Below, piece after piece: positions 19,801 to 27,924 of a stretch of DNA of 64,000 nt; within the stretch, counting starts at the first letter, position 1, and every line of letters begins with the position of its first letter. The translations under genes were made by a program, and so were the position numbers. The notes under the pieces are model-generated. The model did no database searches, was not told where the DNA came from, and was given only the letters and a program-made list of their open reading frames with translations. Source of the DNA: Flavobacteriia bacterium (GTDB taxonomy: Bacteria > Bacteroidota > Bacteroidia > Flavobacteriales_D > Crocinitomicaceae). The stretch covers positions 1 through 64,000 of the forward strand of contig RFQZ01000004.1 of the NCBI GenBank assembly GCA_009924735.1. The letters run 5' to 3'.

Positions 19801-20681
19801 CGACAACCTACAATTGGAGTCCCAATCAAAACATTTCAACAACCATTGGCCCACTCGTTACGATTTGGCCAGATTCAAACATGTATTACTACTGTGCCTT
19901 TACCAATGCATGTGGAACCCTAATAGACTCAGTGTATGCCAACATCCTTCAAGCGAATGTCACCGCAGGGAATGATACCATCATTTGTCCCAATGAGATT
20001 GCACAATTGTGGGCGAATGGTGCACAACATTACCTTTGGTCTCCGAGTAACTTCATCGTAAACCAAGCAGGAAATCAAGTGTGGGTAAGCCCGGCAACCT
20101 CCACCAATTTCCAGGTGGTAGGCATCGATTCCAATGGTTGTTTGGACACTGCCTACGTGGAGGTTGTTTTGCATCCACTCCCATCCATCTTGATCAATAA
20201 CAATGTGCAGGCTTTTTATGGAGATCAAATAGCGTTGGATGCCCAAGGGAACAGTCCCGGAACCTATGTTTGGAGTCCAGGTGAATTTCTATCGTGCATC
20301 AATTGTCCGAATCCAATTGCGACACCTGAACAGGATTATACCTACTACGTTAATTTTACCGATTTAAATGGTTGTACGGCAGACGCTCAGGTAAACATAA
20401 GTTATGACCCCATCATCTATGTCCCAAACGCATTTATTCCAGATGGAAATGGCATAAATGATCTTTTTGGTGTCTATGGAGGGAATATAAAAAGCATGGA
20501 AATGTTAATTTTTAACCGTTGGGGAGAATTGATTTGCACCTTGGGAAGTATGCAAGAAAAATGGGATGGAACCTATGATGGCAAGGCTTGTCAAGACGGA
20601 ACGTACACTTGGAAATTGAAATACACCGACAAGCAACAACACAAATTTGCGTTAACAGGTCACGTTATCCTTCTTCGATAG
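16818..20681 (+). CDS. Large secreted protein with SBBP repeats, PKD domain and type B T9SS tail
   Basis: This encodes 1287 residues. After a signal peptide (1-18), an N-terminal domain begins N-H-G-Q-W, as in the DUF7948-type domain of such proteins. Residues 240-740 hold repeated beta-propeller (SBBP-like) units with G-G-S-G, F-P-T-T-A-G and Y-V-Y-G patterns. A PKD domain near 765-840 includes Y-Q-W-L-F-G-D-N-T. Several Ig-like segments follow, each with a paired Cys and W-S-P. The end carries YVPNAFIPDGNGINDLFGVYG, the gliding-motility-associated (CHU_C, type B) sorting domain. It is probably a surface or secreted adhesin-like protein; its ligand is unknown. Confidence 0.9.
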   Translation: MKGLLFSISVFFFFTATAQEVWMTPNHGQWEKTIDYAIPVNSGRIYLSGKGLTYFMYQQPDAHQPQNESTDVKIHSIQQNFIQPNNTRPQNVGAKSTHYSSYFVGNDTTKWKSKVFDYQSAVYEELYDGIKAVYSTSGGQLQYAFQLQSDADVKKIQFEFTGSKDIALDQKGNLIVKHRFGQILQTKPKAWAYANGQQKEINIQFKEHEGVWGFGFPEGLPSYDSLTIDPSLTFSTFSGSSADNWGFTATPDVAGNLYGAGIVFGYGYPTTPGSYDITFNNGVGSLPFDVGITKFNSTGSNLLYSIYFGGSGNETPHSIVTGPTGELYVYGVTCSPNFPTTAGAYDATFNGGPTEVENSLTFNGSDIYLSRFSTNGTNLIASTYVGGSGSDGLNLNSLHYNYGDQFRGEIILDGSGNVLISSTTASMNFPTTAGSFSNVLNGLQDAVVCKFNNTFTNLLWGTFFGGMGEESGNSIEISPNGTVYLAGGSTSPSFPGVSSGNDLSNNGGLSDGYLARINAGTGSVLSATFLGMNEYDQAYFVRCDPSNLVYVYGQTESSWPITAGCTGTPNSGQFLRKYNGNLQNISWTTMFGAGTGHVEISPTAFLVSDCYEIYVAGWGGTLNANSSVSQATHSTTNGFLITPNAYQSNTNGSNFYLSVFSQDAQSVTYGTYMGGLTGSSNHVDGGTSRFDKNGRIYHAVCGACGGNNFGFTSTPGSWSPQNPSPNCNMAVFKFELSTLDAVISQPSPLICIPQPVIFGNNSVNGNNYQWLFGDNTTSTQFQPTHYYNVPGIYNVTLIVSDSSNCYVPDTAVIQVNIGDFQGGVTLPSTAICPGSSYPLDAFGGSNYSWSPANLVSNPNIPNPIATIQSNTVFTVVISDSCGSDTLQVPLNVVPISLTVSNDTSLCVGGSAMLVAVGNGTLLWSPSGSLNTNQGNTVMATPDSTTSYVVSLTSPEGCVLSDTATVFVYYNPPVSNLPDTVILCQGTSTTLSVSGATTYNWSPNQNISTTIGPLVTIWPDSNMYYYCAFTNACGTLIDSVYANILQANVTAGNDTIICPNEIAQLWANGAQHYLWSPSNFIVNQAGNQVWVSPATSTNFQVVGIDSNGCLDTAYVEVVLHPLPSILINNNVQAFYGDQIALDAQGNSPGTYVWSPGEFLSCINCPNPIATPEQDYTYYVNFTDLNGCTADAQVNISYDPIIYVPNAFIPDGNGINDLFGVYGGNIKSMEMLIFNRWGELICTLGSMQEKWDGTYDGKACQDGTYTWKLKYTDKQQHKFALTGHVILLR

Positions 20682-20710
20682 TCATCCCTTTTGTTTAACT
20701 TTATCGCGTT

Positions 20711-21367
20711 ATGGCAAACATTATCGTAAAGGAGTTTACCTTTAATTCTTTCCAAGAAAACACCTTTGTCGTAAGCGACGAACTGGGAAATGCAATCATC
20801 TTTGACCCCGGTTGTTACACGCTTAAAGAGGAAAAGGAACTTTTCAATTACATAGAATCACAGAACCTTGCTGTATGTGCTTTGTTCAATACGCATTGTC
20901 ACATTGATCACGTCCTCGGGAATGCATTCATTCACAATGTTTTTGCCGCCTCATTACAAATTCATGAAGCCGACCAAATAACCTTGGACCGCGTAGCCGA
21001 ATATGCTCATGTGTATGGTTTTGAAGGGTACAAATTATCTCCAGCACCCATTGAATCCTCCTATCTTTATGACCAACAGAAATTGCAATATGGTGACCTA
21101 GCATTCACGGTGTTTCATACCCCTGGACATTCGCCTGGCCATGTTGTGTTTTACTTCGAATCGGACCATTTTGTGATCAATGGAGATGTATTGTTTAAAG
21201 GCAGTTTTGGGCGTACTGATTTACCTGGTGGTGATTTAGAAACCTTGAAACGCTCCATTCACGAAGTGCTTTTTCAACTTCCAGACGATACGATTGTTTA
21301 TTGTGGTCATGGCCCATCGACGACGATTGGTATAGAAAAACAAACCAATTACATCCTGCAGTTTTAA
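20711..21367 (+). CDS. Metallo-beta-lactamase-fold hydrolase, glyoxalase II-like
   Basis: This encodes 218 residues with the complete metal-binding set: T-H-C-H-I-D-H, G-H-S-P-G-H, G-D-V-L-F and a terminal G-H-G-P-S-T-T. The spacing fits the small YcbL/glyoxalase II-like branch, which hydrolyses thioesters such as S-lactoylglutathione or analogous compounds. The physiological substrate is not fixed by sequence. A near-consensus TAACTTTA box lies at 20696-20703. The stop TAA overlaps the start ATG of the following glycosyltransferase by one base. Confidence 0.88.
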   Translation: MANIIVKEFTFNSFQENTFVVSDELGNAIIFDPGCYTLKEEKELFNYIESQNLAVCALFNTHCHIDHVLGNAFIHNVFAASLQIHEADQITLDRVAEYAHVYGFEGYKLSPAPIESSYLYDQQKLQYGDLAFTVFHTPGHSPGHVVFYFESDHFVINGDVLFKGSFGRTDLPGGDLETLKRSIHEVLFQLPDDTIVYCGHGPSTTIGIEKQTNYILQF

Positions 21368-22470
21368 TGAAGGTTGCCATCAATTGTAGAAACCTTACGG
21401 CACCGAAATTAGAGGGTTTTGGAAACTATACTTTTGAAATTGTCTCACGTTGGATTGAATCGCATCCAGAGGTTGAATTTCTATTGATCTACGACAGAAA
21501 ACCACAGCATTTCTTGCCCATGTTACAAAATGTAAAAGAATGTGTGATTCCACCAGCCACTCGCCACCCCATTCTTTATTTTATTTGGTTTGAATTTCAA
21601 CTCACGCGCTTGTTGCGAAGGGAAAAAGTGGACCTGTTTTTTTCACCTGATGGCTATTCCTCTTTGGGTTCCAAGGTAAAAAAAGTAATTACCATTCACG
21701 ATTTAAACTTTGAACACAATCCAAAGGATTTGCCTTTTGTAGTGAGAAATTATTTGCGTTGTTTTTTTCCAAAATTTGCAAGAAAAGCAGACCATATTCT
21801 TACCGTTTCTGCGTATTCAAAAAATGACATTGTGAAGGCTTACGCAATTGACCCCTCCAAAATTTCGGTTGTTTACAACGCACCAAATCCCATTTACGCG
21901 CCTGTTTCTGAAAGCGAAAAACAAGCGGTAAGGATTGAATACACCAAAGGCAAGCCTTTTTTTCTGTTTGTAGGGTCCTTACATCCCCGTAAAAATGTAC
22001 AACGTTTACTCGAGGCTTTTTCCATGTTGGATAATCCACCCGCAGATTTAGTGATTGTAGGTAAGAAAATGTGGAAAAACACGGACATACAACTCCCTGA
22101 AAAAAATCAGGCACAGGTTCATTTTGTAGGTTATTTAGACAAGGAGAAACTTGCAAAAGTTATGGGCTCTGCATTGGCATTGACCTATGTACCCTATTTC
22201 GAAGGGTTTGGTATCCCAATGGTGGAGGCCATGGCATGTGGCACGCCGCTGATTGCAGCAAATGCAACCTGTTTACCAGAGATTGCAGGTGACGCTGCCT
22301 TGTATTGCGACCCCTTTTCCATAAAAGACATCCATGCCGCCATGGAACAATTGCTTAATGATGGTGAATTGAGAGAAACCTTAAAACAAAAAGGGTTGGA
22401 AAGGGTGAAAAATTTTAGCTGGGATAAAGCGGCGAAAGAGGCTTGGGAAAAGTTACAGACTGTATTTTAG
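21367..22470 (+). CDS. Glycosyltransferase family 4-type protein
   Basis: This encodes 367 residues from ATG 21367 (MKVAINCRN); the longer frame upstream only overlaps the hydrolase gene. It has the two-Rossmann GT-B plan: F-V-G-S-L-H-P-R-K-N near 215-225, and the nucleotide-sugar motif E-G-F-G-I-P-M-V-E-A-M-A-C-G-T-P near 280, with the E-x7-E pair. The family transfers sugars from nucleotide donors to lipid or polysaccharide acceptors at the cytoplasmic face. No polysaccharide cluster surrounds it, so the acceptor is unknown. Its stop overlaps the stop of paaD by 3 bp in convergent orientation. Confidence 0.88.
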   Translation: MKVAINCRNLTAPKLEGFGNYTFEIVSRWIESHPEVEFLLIYDRKPQHFLPMLQNVKECVIPPATRHPILYFIWFEFQLTRLLRREKVDLFFSPDGYSSLGSKVKKVITIHDLNFEHNPKDLPFVVRNYLRCFFPKFARKADHILTVSAYSKNDIVKAYAIDPSKISVVYNAPNPIYAPVSESEKQAVRIEYTKGKPFFLFVGSLHPRKNVQRLLEAFSMLDNPPADLVIVGKKMWKNTDIQLPEKNQAQVHFVGYLDKEKLAKVMGSALALTYVPYFEGFGIPMVEAMACGTPLIAANATCLPEIAGDAALYCDPFSIKDIHAAMEQLLNDGELRETLKQKGLERVKNFSWDKAAKEAWEKLQTVF

Positions 22471-22952
22471 CGGAAACACTTGAAATAATCAAAGGGCTCT
22501 AAACAGGCGTTACATTGATAATGTGCCTTGCATGCCGTGCTTCCGAATTGACTTACCATTTTCGTATTTTCACTTAAACATTGAGGACAAGGAACAACAA
22601 TGGGTTTCTCAAAAAGGGTACTTTTGTCCAATTCATTAACCGGCGGAGCTATTCCAAAGGCTTGAAGTTTGGCCTTTCCCTCCTCCGTCATCCAATCGGT
22701 AGTCCAAGCCGGTGACAAAACGGATTCAACTCGGAAGTTTTCAATTCCAAAGTGCTTTAAGGTCGTTTGGATATCTTGTTCAATGGTTTGCATTGCTGGA
22801 CAACCGCTGTAGGTCGGCGTGATGGTAATCACCCATGTTTCAGCGTCCAATGTAACATTGCGTAGGATCCCAAGTTCACGAATGGACAGGGCCGGAATTT
22901 CAGGGTCTTTAACTTCTTCGAGGTAATTGTATACAGATGCTAATGTTACCAT
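22467..22952 (-). CDS. paaD: 1,2-phenylacetyl-CoA epoxidase subunit PaaD
   Basis: This encodes 161 residues. The first 100 form a MIP18/DUF59 domain (V-K-D-P-E-I-P to P-T-Y-S-G-C-P-A-M). The C-terminus is a zinc-ribbon-like segment with C-P-Q-C near 128-131 and C-x7-C-x2-C, as in PaaD. The family is thought to help assemble or mature the iron centre of the epoxidase. The start ATGGTAA overlaps the end of paaC, so the pair is translationally coupled. The gene is last in the minus-strand paaABCD operon. Confidence 0.93.
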   Translation of the reverse strand: MVTLASVYNYLEEVKDPEIPALSIRELGILRNVTLDAETWVITITPTYSGCPAMQTIEQDIQTTLKHFGIENFRVESVLSPAWTTDWMTEEGKAKLQAFGIAPPVNELDKSTLFEKPIVVPCPQCLSENTKMVSQFGSTACKAHYQCNACLEPFDYFKCFR

Positions 22953-23701
22953 TTCATGTTTGGAAAAGTGCGTTGCATGTATTGCATTTGAGCCAAAATA
23001 TAGCCCATGTTCTCACTGTGTCTACCCAATCTACCCCCACCAAAATATCCCTTGTCTTCAGGGACAATTAGCGTAGCCATTTTGCATACAGAAGTAATTT
23101 CTTCCATCCATTGGGTTTTCAGGGAGGAAATGTTTCCAATGATGCCTTGATTGCAAAGGGTGTCTTCCACCGCATCCGTGAAAAACATTTCGTCCGTATA
23201 TCGCCACAATCCGTTGATTGCATTTTGAGCACGTTCGTGAGAAAGTTCTGTACCATCTCCTAACCTAATCAGCCATTCTGAGGAGTGCTGGGTATGGTAC
23301 CTGGTTTCTTTCAAAGATTTTTCAGCGATGGCAGCAATTTGTGTATCTGTGGATGAAAGCAACTGGTTAAGGAGCAACTTTCGGTATACGTCAAAGAAAA
23401 ACTGTCTGACCATTGTATCGGCAAAATTTCCATTGGTTTGTTCCACCAAAAGGGTATTGAAATATTGATTTTCCAATCTTAAAAAAGCCAAATCGTCTGC
23501 ATCTTTCCCTTTTCCTTCAACAGCCGCAGCATATTCGTAAATGAAAGTTGCTTGACCTAATAAATCCAACGCTATGTTGGTGATTGCGATGTCTTCCTCA
23601 AGGATGGGGCCATGACCACACCATTCCGAAAGCCTTTGGCTAAGAATTAGGCTATCATCCCCAAGTCTCAATAAAAACGTAAAAAGTGATTGATTTTCCA
23701 T
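22946..23701 (-). CDS. paaC: 1,2-phenylacetyl-CoA epoxidase structural subunit PaaC
   Basis: This encodes 251 residues from ATG 23701 (MENQSLFTFLLRLGDDSL). The longer frame up to 23794 runs into paaB and is rejected. Segments LRLGDDSLILSQRLSEWCGHGP, DLLGQA and R-Y-H-x-Q-H-S-S-E-W match PaaC, the catalytically inactive ferritin-like partner that forms a heterodimer with PaaA. The start lies 1 bp after the paaB stop and the 3' end overlaps paaD. Confidence 0.95.
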   Translation of the reverse strand: MENQSLFTFLLRLGDDSLILSQRLSEWCGHGPILEEDIAITNIALDLLGQATFIYEYAAAVEGKGKDADDLAFLRLENQYFNTLLVEQTNGNFADTMVRQFFFDVYRKLLLNQLLSSTDTQIAAIAEKSLKETRYHTQHSSEWLIRLGDGTELSHERAQNAINGLWRYTDEMFFTDAVEDTLCNQGIIGNISSLKTQWMEEITSVCKMATLIVPEDKGYFGGGRLGRHSENMGYILAQMQYMQRTFPNMKW

Positions 23702-23702
23702 G

Positions 23703-23990
23703 TTACATGTGTTCAATGCCATCTGGCACTTTGTAAAAAGTTGGGTGACGGTAAACTTTTGCATCAGAAGGCTCAAAATACGCATCCGCATCACTTGAAT
23801 CTGAAGCTACGATAGCATTTGACGGGATGACCCAGATGGAAATACCCTCTGATCTACGGGTGTAAACGTCGCGTGCATTTTGCAACGCCATTTCAGCATC
23901 TGCTGCCCGAAGACTTCCAACGTGTTTGTGATTCAATCCTTGCTTGCTTCTGATAAAAACTTCCCAAAGGGGCCATTCGTTGTTCGACAT
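23703..23990 (-). CDS. paaB: 1,2-phenylacetyl-CoA epoxidase subunit PaaB
   Basis: This encodes 95 residues, the usual size. Segments W-P-L-W-E-V-F-I-R, G-L-N-H-K-H-V-G-S-L-x-A and A-R-D-V-Y-T-R-R match PaaB, the small subunit that bridges PaaA-PaaC heterodimers in the complex. It follows paaA by 7 bp and precedes paaC by 1 bp on the minus strand. Confidence 0.95.
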   Translation of the reverse strand: MSNNEWPLWEVFIRSKQGLNHKHVGSLRAADAEMALQNARDVYTRRSEGISIWVIPSNAIVASDSSDADAYFEPSDAKVYRHPTFYKVPDGIEHM

Positions 23991-23997
23991 TGTTTGG

Positions 23998-24945
23998 TTA
24001 ATTGTGTGTGACTAAACTCCTTTTTTGTGCATGTGCCAGGGCAGCTTCCATTACCCATTCGCCCTCTTTTTTCGCTTTTACGCGTGCTTCGATTCGCTCT
24101 TTGTTGCATGGCCCATTTCCGCCTACTACTTGCCAAAACTCCTCCCAATCGATGTCGCCGAAATCATAGTGTCCTCGTTCTTCATTCCATTTTAATTTGT
24201 CGTCTGGAATGGTCAGACCAATTAATTCGGCCTGTGGTACCGTCGCATCAACAAATTGTTGACGTAATTCATCGTTTGTGTACCTTTTAATTCTCCATTT
24301 CATGGATTGCTCCGTGTGTTTAGAAAATTCGTCGCTAGGTCCAAACATCATCAACGCTGGCCACCAAAAACGGTTCATGGCATCTTGCGCCATGTCTTTT
24401 TGCGCTTGGGTTCCGTTCATCAAAGTTGTCATGATTTCAAAGCCTTGTCGTTGATGAAAAGACTCTTCCTTGCAAATTTTTACCATTGCACGCGCGTAAG
24501 GACCATAAGAAGTCCTGCACAACGCAACTTGATTCAAAATGGCCGCTCCATCAACCAACCAACCCACTGCACCCATGTCTGCCCATGTCAATGTTGGATA
24601 GTTAAAAATGGAAGAATATTTAACCCTTCCTGCATTCAAGTCGTCAATGGTATCCTCACGGCTAACACCTAAGGTTTCAGTTGCGGAGTAAAGATACAAA
24701 CCATGTCCAGCCTCATCTTGTACCTTGGCAAGTAGTACCGCTTTTCTTCTAAGGTTTGGGGCTCGGGTAATCCAATTCCCTTCTGGCAACATCCCAACGA
24801 TTTCACTGTGGGCATGTTGAGAAATTTGACGAACCAAGGTTTTACGGTAATTATCTGGCATCCAATCATTTGGTTCAATCCTAATGTCGGCATCAATTTT
24901 AGCTTGGAATTTTTCTTCCAATTGGGTGATTGATAAAGTATCCAT
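23998..24945 (-). CDS. paaA: 1,2-phenylacetyl-CoA epoxidase catalytic subunit PaaA
   Basis: This encodes 315 residues. It has the ferritin-like di-iron signatures D-E-A-G-H and E-E-S-F-H, each providing E-x2-H ligands, within the segments [14 protein letters not shown] and [13 protein letters not shown]. It inserts one oxygen atom into the aromatic ring of phenylacetyl-CoA, using electrons from PaaE. It leads the minus-strand paaABCD operon, and the plus-strand paaE genes start 144 bp away, facing the other direction. A TATATTTG box lies upstream at 24968-24975. Confidence 0.97.
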   Translation of the reverse strand: MDTLSITQLEEKFQAKIDADIRIEPNDWMPDNYRKTLVRQISQHAHSEIVGMLPEGNWITRAPNLRRKAVLLAKVQDEAGHGLYLYSATETLGVSREDTIDDLNAGRVKYSSIFNYPTLTWADMGAVGWLVDGAAILNQVALCRTSYGPYARAMVKICKEESFHQRQGFEIMTTLMNGTQAQKDMAQDAMNRFWWPALMMFGPSDEFSKHTEQSMKWRIKRYTNDELRQQFVDATVPQAELIGLTIPDDKLKWNEERGHYDFGDIDWEEFWQVVGGNGPCNKERIEARVKAKKEGEWVMEAALAHAQKRSLVTHN

Positions 24946-24967
24946 AACAGAAATTTATTTTGTTAGA

Positions 24968-24975
24968 CAAATATA
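24968..24975 (-). promoter_or_regulatory. -7 promoter box for paaABCD
   Basis: On the minus strand this is TATATTTG, 22 bp before the paaA start. Together with the plus-strand box at 25063 it makes the 143-bp paaA-paaE interval a divergent promoter region. No convincing -33 TTTG is visible at 19-20 bp. Confidence 0.55.
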
Positions 24976-25062
24976 CATAATTCACATCCAAGGAAAATAA
25001 CACATCTTCTTTGAAACACGAATGAATTTCGTCTTTTAAACAACACTTCAATTGGATTTGTT

Positions 25063-25070
25063 TAATTTTG
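25063..25070 (+). promoter_or_regulatory. -7 promoter box for paaE
   Basis: TAATTTTG lies 18 bp before the ATG at 25089 and matches TAnnTTTG. This supports the ATG over the upstream TTG at 25068, which lies inside the box. Confidence 0.5.
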
Positions 25071-25088
25071 CCTTCATTCGTAAATCCA

Positions 25089-26156
25089 ATGTCGCTAAAA
25101 TTTCATACCCTTCGCATCGCATCCGTCCAACCTTTGACAGCGGATTCTTCAAAAATCACGTTTCAGGTTCCTGATTCCCTGAAGGGAGATTATCGTTATT
25201 TGTCTGGACAATACATCACCTTAAAGGCCAATATTGACGGTGTAGAAGTACGTCGTTCGTATTCTTTATGCTCTTCTCCTTTTGAGGATGAGTGGAGCGT
25301 AGGAATCAAAAGGGTTTCAAATGGTGTTTTTTCGAATTATGCCCTGGATCATTTGGCTGCTGGCGATGAAATCGAAGCCATGACCCCTGCGGGAACGTTT
25401 CTTTATGAAAGCAACCCAACACAGAAAAAAACAATTGTTTTGTACGCTGCGGGGAGTGGAATAACCCCTGTGCTTTCAATCGCAAAAACCGTTTTGAGAG
25501 ATGAACCAAATTCAGAAGTTTGCCTGTTTTTTGGCAATAAAGGATTTTCAAGTGTGATGTTCAGTGAGGCCTTGGAGTCTTTAAAAAACAAATACATTTC
25601 AAGGTTTAGGCTTTACCATATTTTTAGCCAGGAAAGTCAAGGAATTCCGGTACAAAAAGGAAGAATGGATTCGGAAAAACTGGAAGCATTGCACACGTAT
25701 TTTTTACGCAATGACAAGGTTGACGATGTATATGTTTGTGGGCCAGAGGCCATGATTCATGCCGTGAGGAATTTTTATTTATCCAAAGGACTTAAAGCCG
25801 AACAGATTCATTTCGAATTGTTCCATGCGAATGCCAAAGCATCTGAATACACAACGGTTAAAATTGAACCTCAAAGCAGTTGTGAAATTGATTTAATCAT
25901 CGACGACGACAGAATTTCATTTACCATGACCCCAGAAGACGATAGCATTTTGAGCGCAGCTCAGCGTGCAGGCGCCGATGTTCCTTACGCATGTTTGGGA
26001 GGGGTGTGTTGTACCTGTAAAGCAAGAATATTATCAGGTGAAGCGGAGATGAAAGTAAATTATTCCCTAGAAAAAGATGAAATAACTGCAGGATATATTT
26101 TAACTTGCCAGGCGGTTCCAACTTCAGAAAAAATAGTAGTATCATTTGACGATTAA
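25089..26156 (+). CDS. paaE: 1,2-phenylacetyl-CoA epoxidase reductase subunit PaaE
   Basis: This encodes 355 residues from ATG 25089. It has the ferredoxin-reductase FAD motif R-R-S-Y-S-L-C-S, the NADPH-side motifs A-A-G-S-G-I-T-P and C-G-P-E-A-M, and a C-terminal plant-type 2Fe-2S domain with C-L-G-G-V-C-C-T-C and a final T-C-Q. PaaE passes electrons from NADPH to the PaaA di-iron centre. It is divergent from paaABCD rather than the fifth gene of that operon. A second paralog follows 2 bp downstream. Confidence 0.93.
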   Translation: MSLKFHTLRIASVQPLTADSSKITFQVPDSLKGDYRYLSGQYITLKANIDGVEVRRSYSLCSSPFEDEWSVGIKRVSNGVFSNYALDHLAAGDEIEAMTPAGTFLYESNPTQKKTIVLYAAGSGITPVLSIAKTVLRDEPNSEVCLFFGNKGFSSVMFSEALESLKNKYISRFRLYHIFSQESQGIPVQKGRMDSEKLEALHTYFLRNDKVDDVYVCGPEAMIHAVRNFYLSKGLKAEQIHFELFHANAKASEYTTVKIEPQSSCEIDLIIDDDRISFTMTPEDDSILSAAQRAGADVPYACLGGVCCTCKARILSGEAEMKVNYSLEKDEITAGYILTCQAVPTSEKIVVSFDD

Positions 26157-26158
26157 TT

Positions 26159-27202
26159 ATGGGCTTACTCTCCTTTTTAAATAGCAAAAAACATGGTCCT
26201 TGGCATACCCTAGAGGTCTCCGAAAAAGAACATGTTTCCCCCACCTTCGTGATTTTAACCCTTAAGATTCCTTCAGAGTTTTCTTCAAAATTTATTTTCG
26301 AACCCGGTCAATACCTAACGATTTCAAATGATTTCGGAGGGAAAGAAATCCGCCGTTCTTACTCCATTTGCAGCACAGATGACCAACAGCTTCAAATTGG
26401 CGTGCGTCGCATTGACGGTGGCATTATGTCGACCTATTTACACGATACTTTAATCATAGGTGCCAAAGTGAAGGTGCACATCCCAGAAGGGAATTTCACC
26501 GTTAAATCGGCTCAAAAAATTTGTGTTTTTGCCGCTGGTAGTGGCATAACACCCATTGCGTCCATGGTTGGAAAATATGGTAGCACCAAAGAATTCAAGG
26601 TTTTTTACAATGTAAAAACAGAAGAAGAGATCTTGTTTAAAGACCTGTTGGATACTGTGCAATCCACGTATTACCTAAGCCAACAAACCCAAAGTCCTTA
26701 CCAGGCGGGAAGACTGGATTACGACGCTTTAATTGAAGCCTTGAAAAATGACCTGAGTCTGCTTCAATGTGATTCATTTTTAATTTGTGGACCGAATGAA
26801 TTCATGGAGAAAATTGAAAATGGGTTGAACTTCTTTGGTGTTCCAGAACACAAAATTCTCCAAGAACATTTCATCCCCCCGGTAAAAGAAGTTTCACTCG
26901 ACAATCCGATACAATACGAGGGGACTGCGAAATTAGAGGTGATCATGGATGGTGAAACCCATCAACTTGAAATGCAAACAGGCAAGCAAACGATATTGGA
27001 GGCATTGGAAAAAGCAAAGTTAGACCCTCCGTATTCTTGCCGAGGGGGCGTATGTAGCTCGTGTAAAGCAAAGGTTACGTCAGGAACTGCCAACATGCGA
27101 CAAAACTTTAACCTAACGCAGAATGAAATCGCGAAAGGCTACATTCTCACATGTCAAGCCGACCCAACCTCAGCGAATTTAACCTTGAGTTTTGATGAAT
27201 AA
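26159..27202 (+). CDS. Second PaaE-like ferredoxin reductase with 2Fe-2S domain
   Basis: This encodes 347 residues with the same plan as the preceding paaE: R-R-S-Y-S-I-C-S, A-A-G-S-G-I-T-P, C-G-P-N-E-F, and a 2Fe-2S domain C-R-G-G-V-C-S-S-C with terminal T-C-Q. All cofactor motifs are intact, so it should be active. The middle is clearly diverged from its neighbour, which suggests an old duplication. It may serve another monooxygenase or desaturase, or offer an alternative electron route to PaaA. It sits between paaE (2 bp) and the SDR gene (8-bp overlap). Confidence 0.85.
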   Translation: MGLLSFLNSKKHGPWHTLEVSEKEHVSPTFVILTLKIPSEFSSKFIFEPGQYLTISNDFGGKEIRRSYSICSTDDQQLQIGVRRIDGGIMSTYLHDTLIIGAKVKVHIPEGNFTVKSAQKICVFAAGSGITPIASMVGKYGSTKEFKVFYNVKTEEEILFKDLLDTVQSTYYLSQQTQSPYQAGRLDYDALIEALKNDLSLLQCDSFLICGPNEFMEKIENGLNFFGVPEHKILQEHFIPPVKEVSLDNPIQYEGTAKLEVIMDGETHQLEMQTGKQTILEALEKAKLDPPYSCRGGVCSSCKAKVTSGTANMRQNFNLTQNEIAKGYILTCQADPTSANLTLSFDE

Positions 27203-27881
27203 GAACATTGTCGTGAATGGGGCCTCAAGAGGCATTGGTAAGGAAATCACATTGCAGCTCGCTCAAAACCCATTGTACAATGTCTATGCCCTGGGAAGGA
27301 ATGTTGACGCCATGCATGCTGCTTTTTCTGCGTATCCAAATGTTAAAGTATTGCCTTTTGACTTGGAAATGGAAATGGAGGGTCAAATGGGCATTCTGTC
27401 GGAATTACAGGAAATCCATGTATTGATCAACAATGCGGGATTATTGATAAAAAACACTTTTTCTTCCCTAACCCAAAAGGATTTCGAAAGGTCAATGCGA
27501 GTGAATTTTTTTGCACAGGTTGCTTTAATTCAGAAGTTGCTACCCTCAATTGTCAAAGGAAAAGGCCATGTGGTAAACATCAGCAGCATGGGTGCGTTTC
27601 AAGGATCCATGAAATTCCCTGAGCTTACTGCCTATGCCAGTTCAAAAGCAGCCATTGCAAACTTTACAGAGGTTTTTGCAGAGGAATACAAGGACCAGGA
27701 AATTTGGATGAATTGCCTTTGTTTAGGTGCCGTTCAAACAGAAATGTTGGAAGAAGCCTTTCCGGGCTACCAAGCGCCTATCGATGCCAAGGGGATGGCG
27801 GCATTTATTGTAGATTTCGCGTTGAATCGATTTCCGTTCTTCAACGGGAAAATTATTCCTGTTTCAACCAGCACTCCATAG
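27195..27881 (+). CDS. Short-chain dehydrogenase/reductase
   Basis: This encodes 228 residues from ATG 27195. It shows the NAD(P)-binding T/N-G-A-S-R-G-I-G pattern near residues 8-15, the N-N-A-G motif, a catalytic Ser in N-I-S-S-M-G, and Y-A-S-S-K (Tyr and Lys). It is an intact classical SDR oxidising or reducing a hydroxyl or keto group on an unknown substrate. It overlaps the second paaE-like gene by 8 bp and probably shares its transcript, so a link to aromatic breakdown is possible but unproven. Confidence 0.85.
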   Translation: MNKNIVVNGASRGIGKEITLQLAQNPLYNVYALGRNVDAMHAAFSAYPNVKVLPFDLEMEMEGQMGILSELQEIHVLINNAGLLIKNTFSSLTQKDFERSMRVNFFAQVALIQKLLPSIVKGKGHVVNISSMGAFQGSMKFPELTAYASSKAAIANFTEVFAEEYKDQEIWMNCLCLGAVQTEMLEEAFPGYQAPIDAKGMAAFIVDFALNRFPFFNGKIIPVSTSTP

Positions 27882-27901
27882 CAAGTCTTTTATTGCAACT
27901 T

Positions 27902-27909
27902 TATTTTTG
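27902..27909 (+). promoter_or_regulatory. -7 promoter box for porP/porE-like pair
   Basis: TATTTTTG lies 15 bp before the ATG at 27925. It favours that ATG over the TTG at 27907, which is part of the box. The -33 element is not obvious. Confidence 0.45.
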
Positions 27910-27924
27910 GTAAATTTACCCAAC

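Noticed and set aside
23702-23794. Longer start for paaC extending into paaB
   Set aside because: The extra 31 residues are out of character for PaaC and come from the overlapping paaB frame. The conserved start MENQSLFTFLLRLGDD is at 23701.
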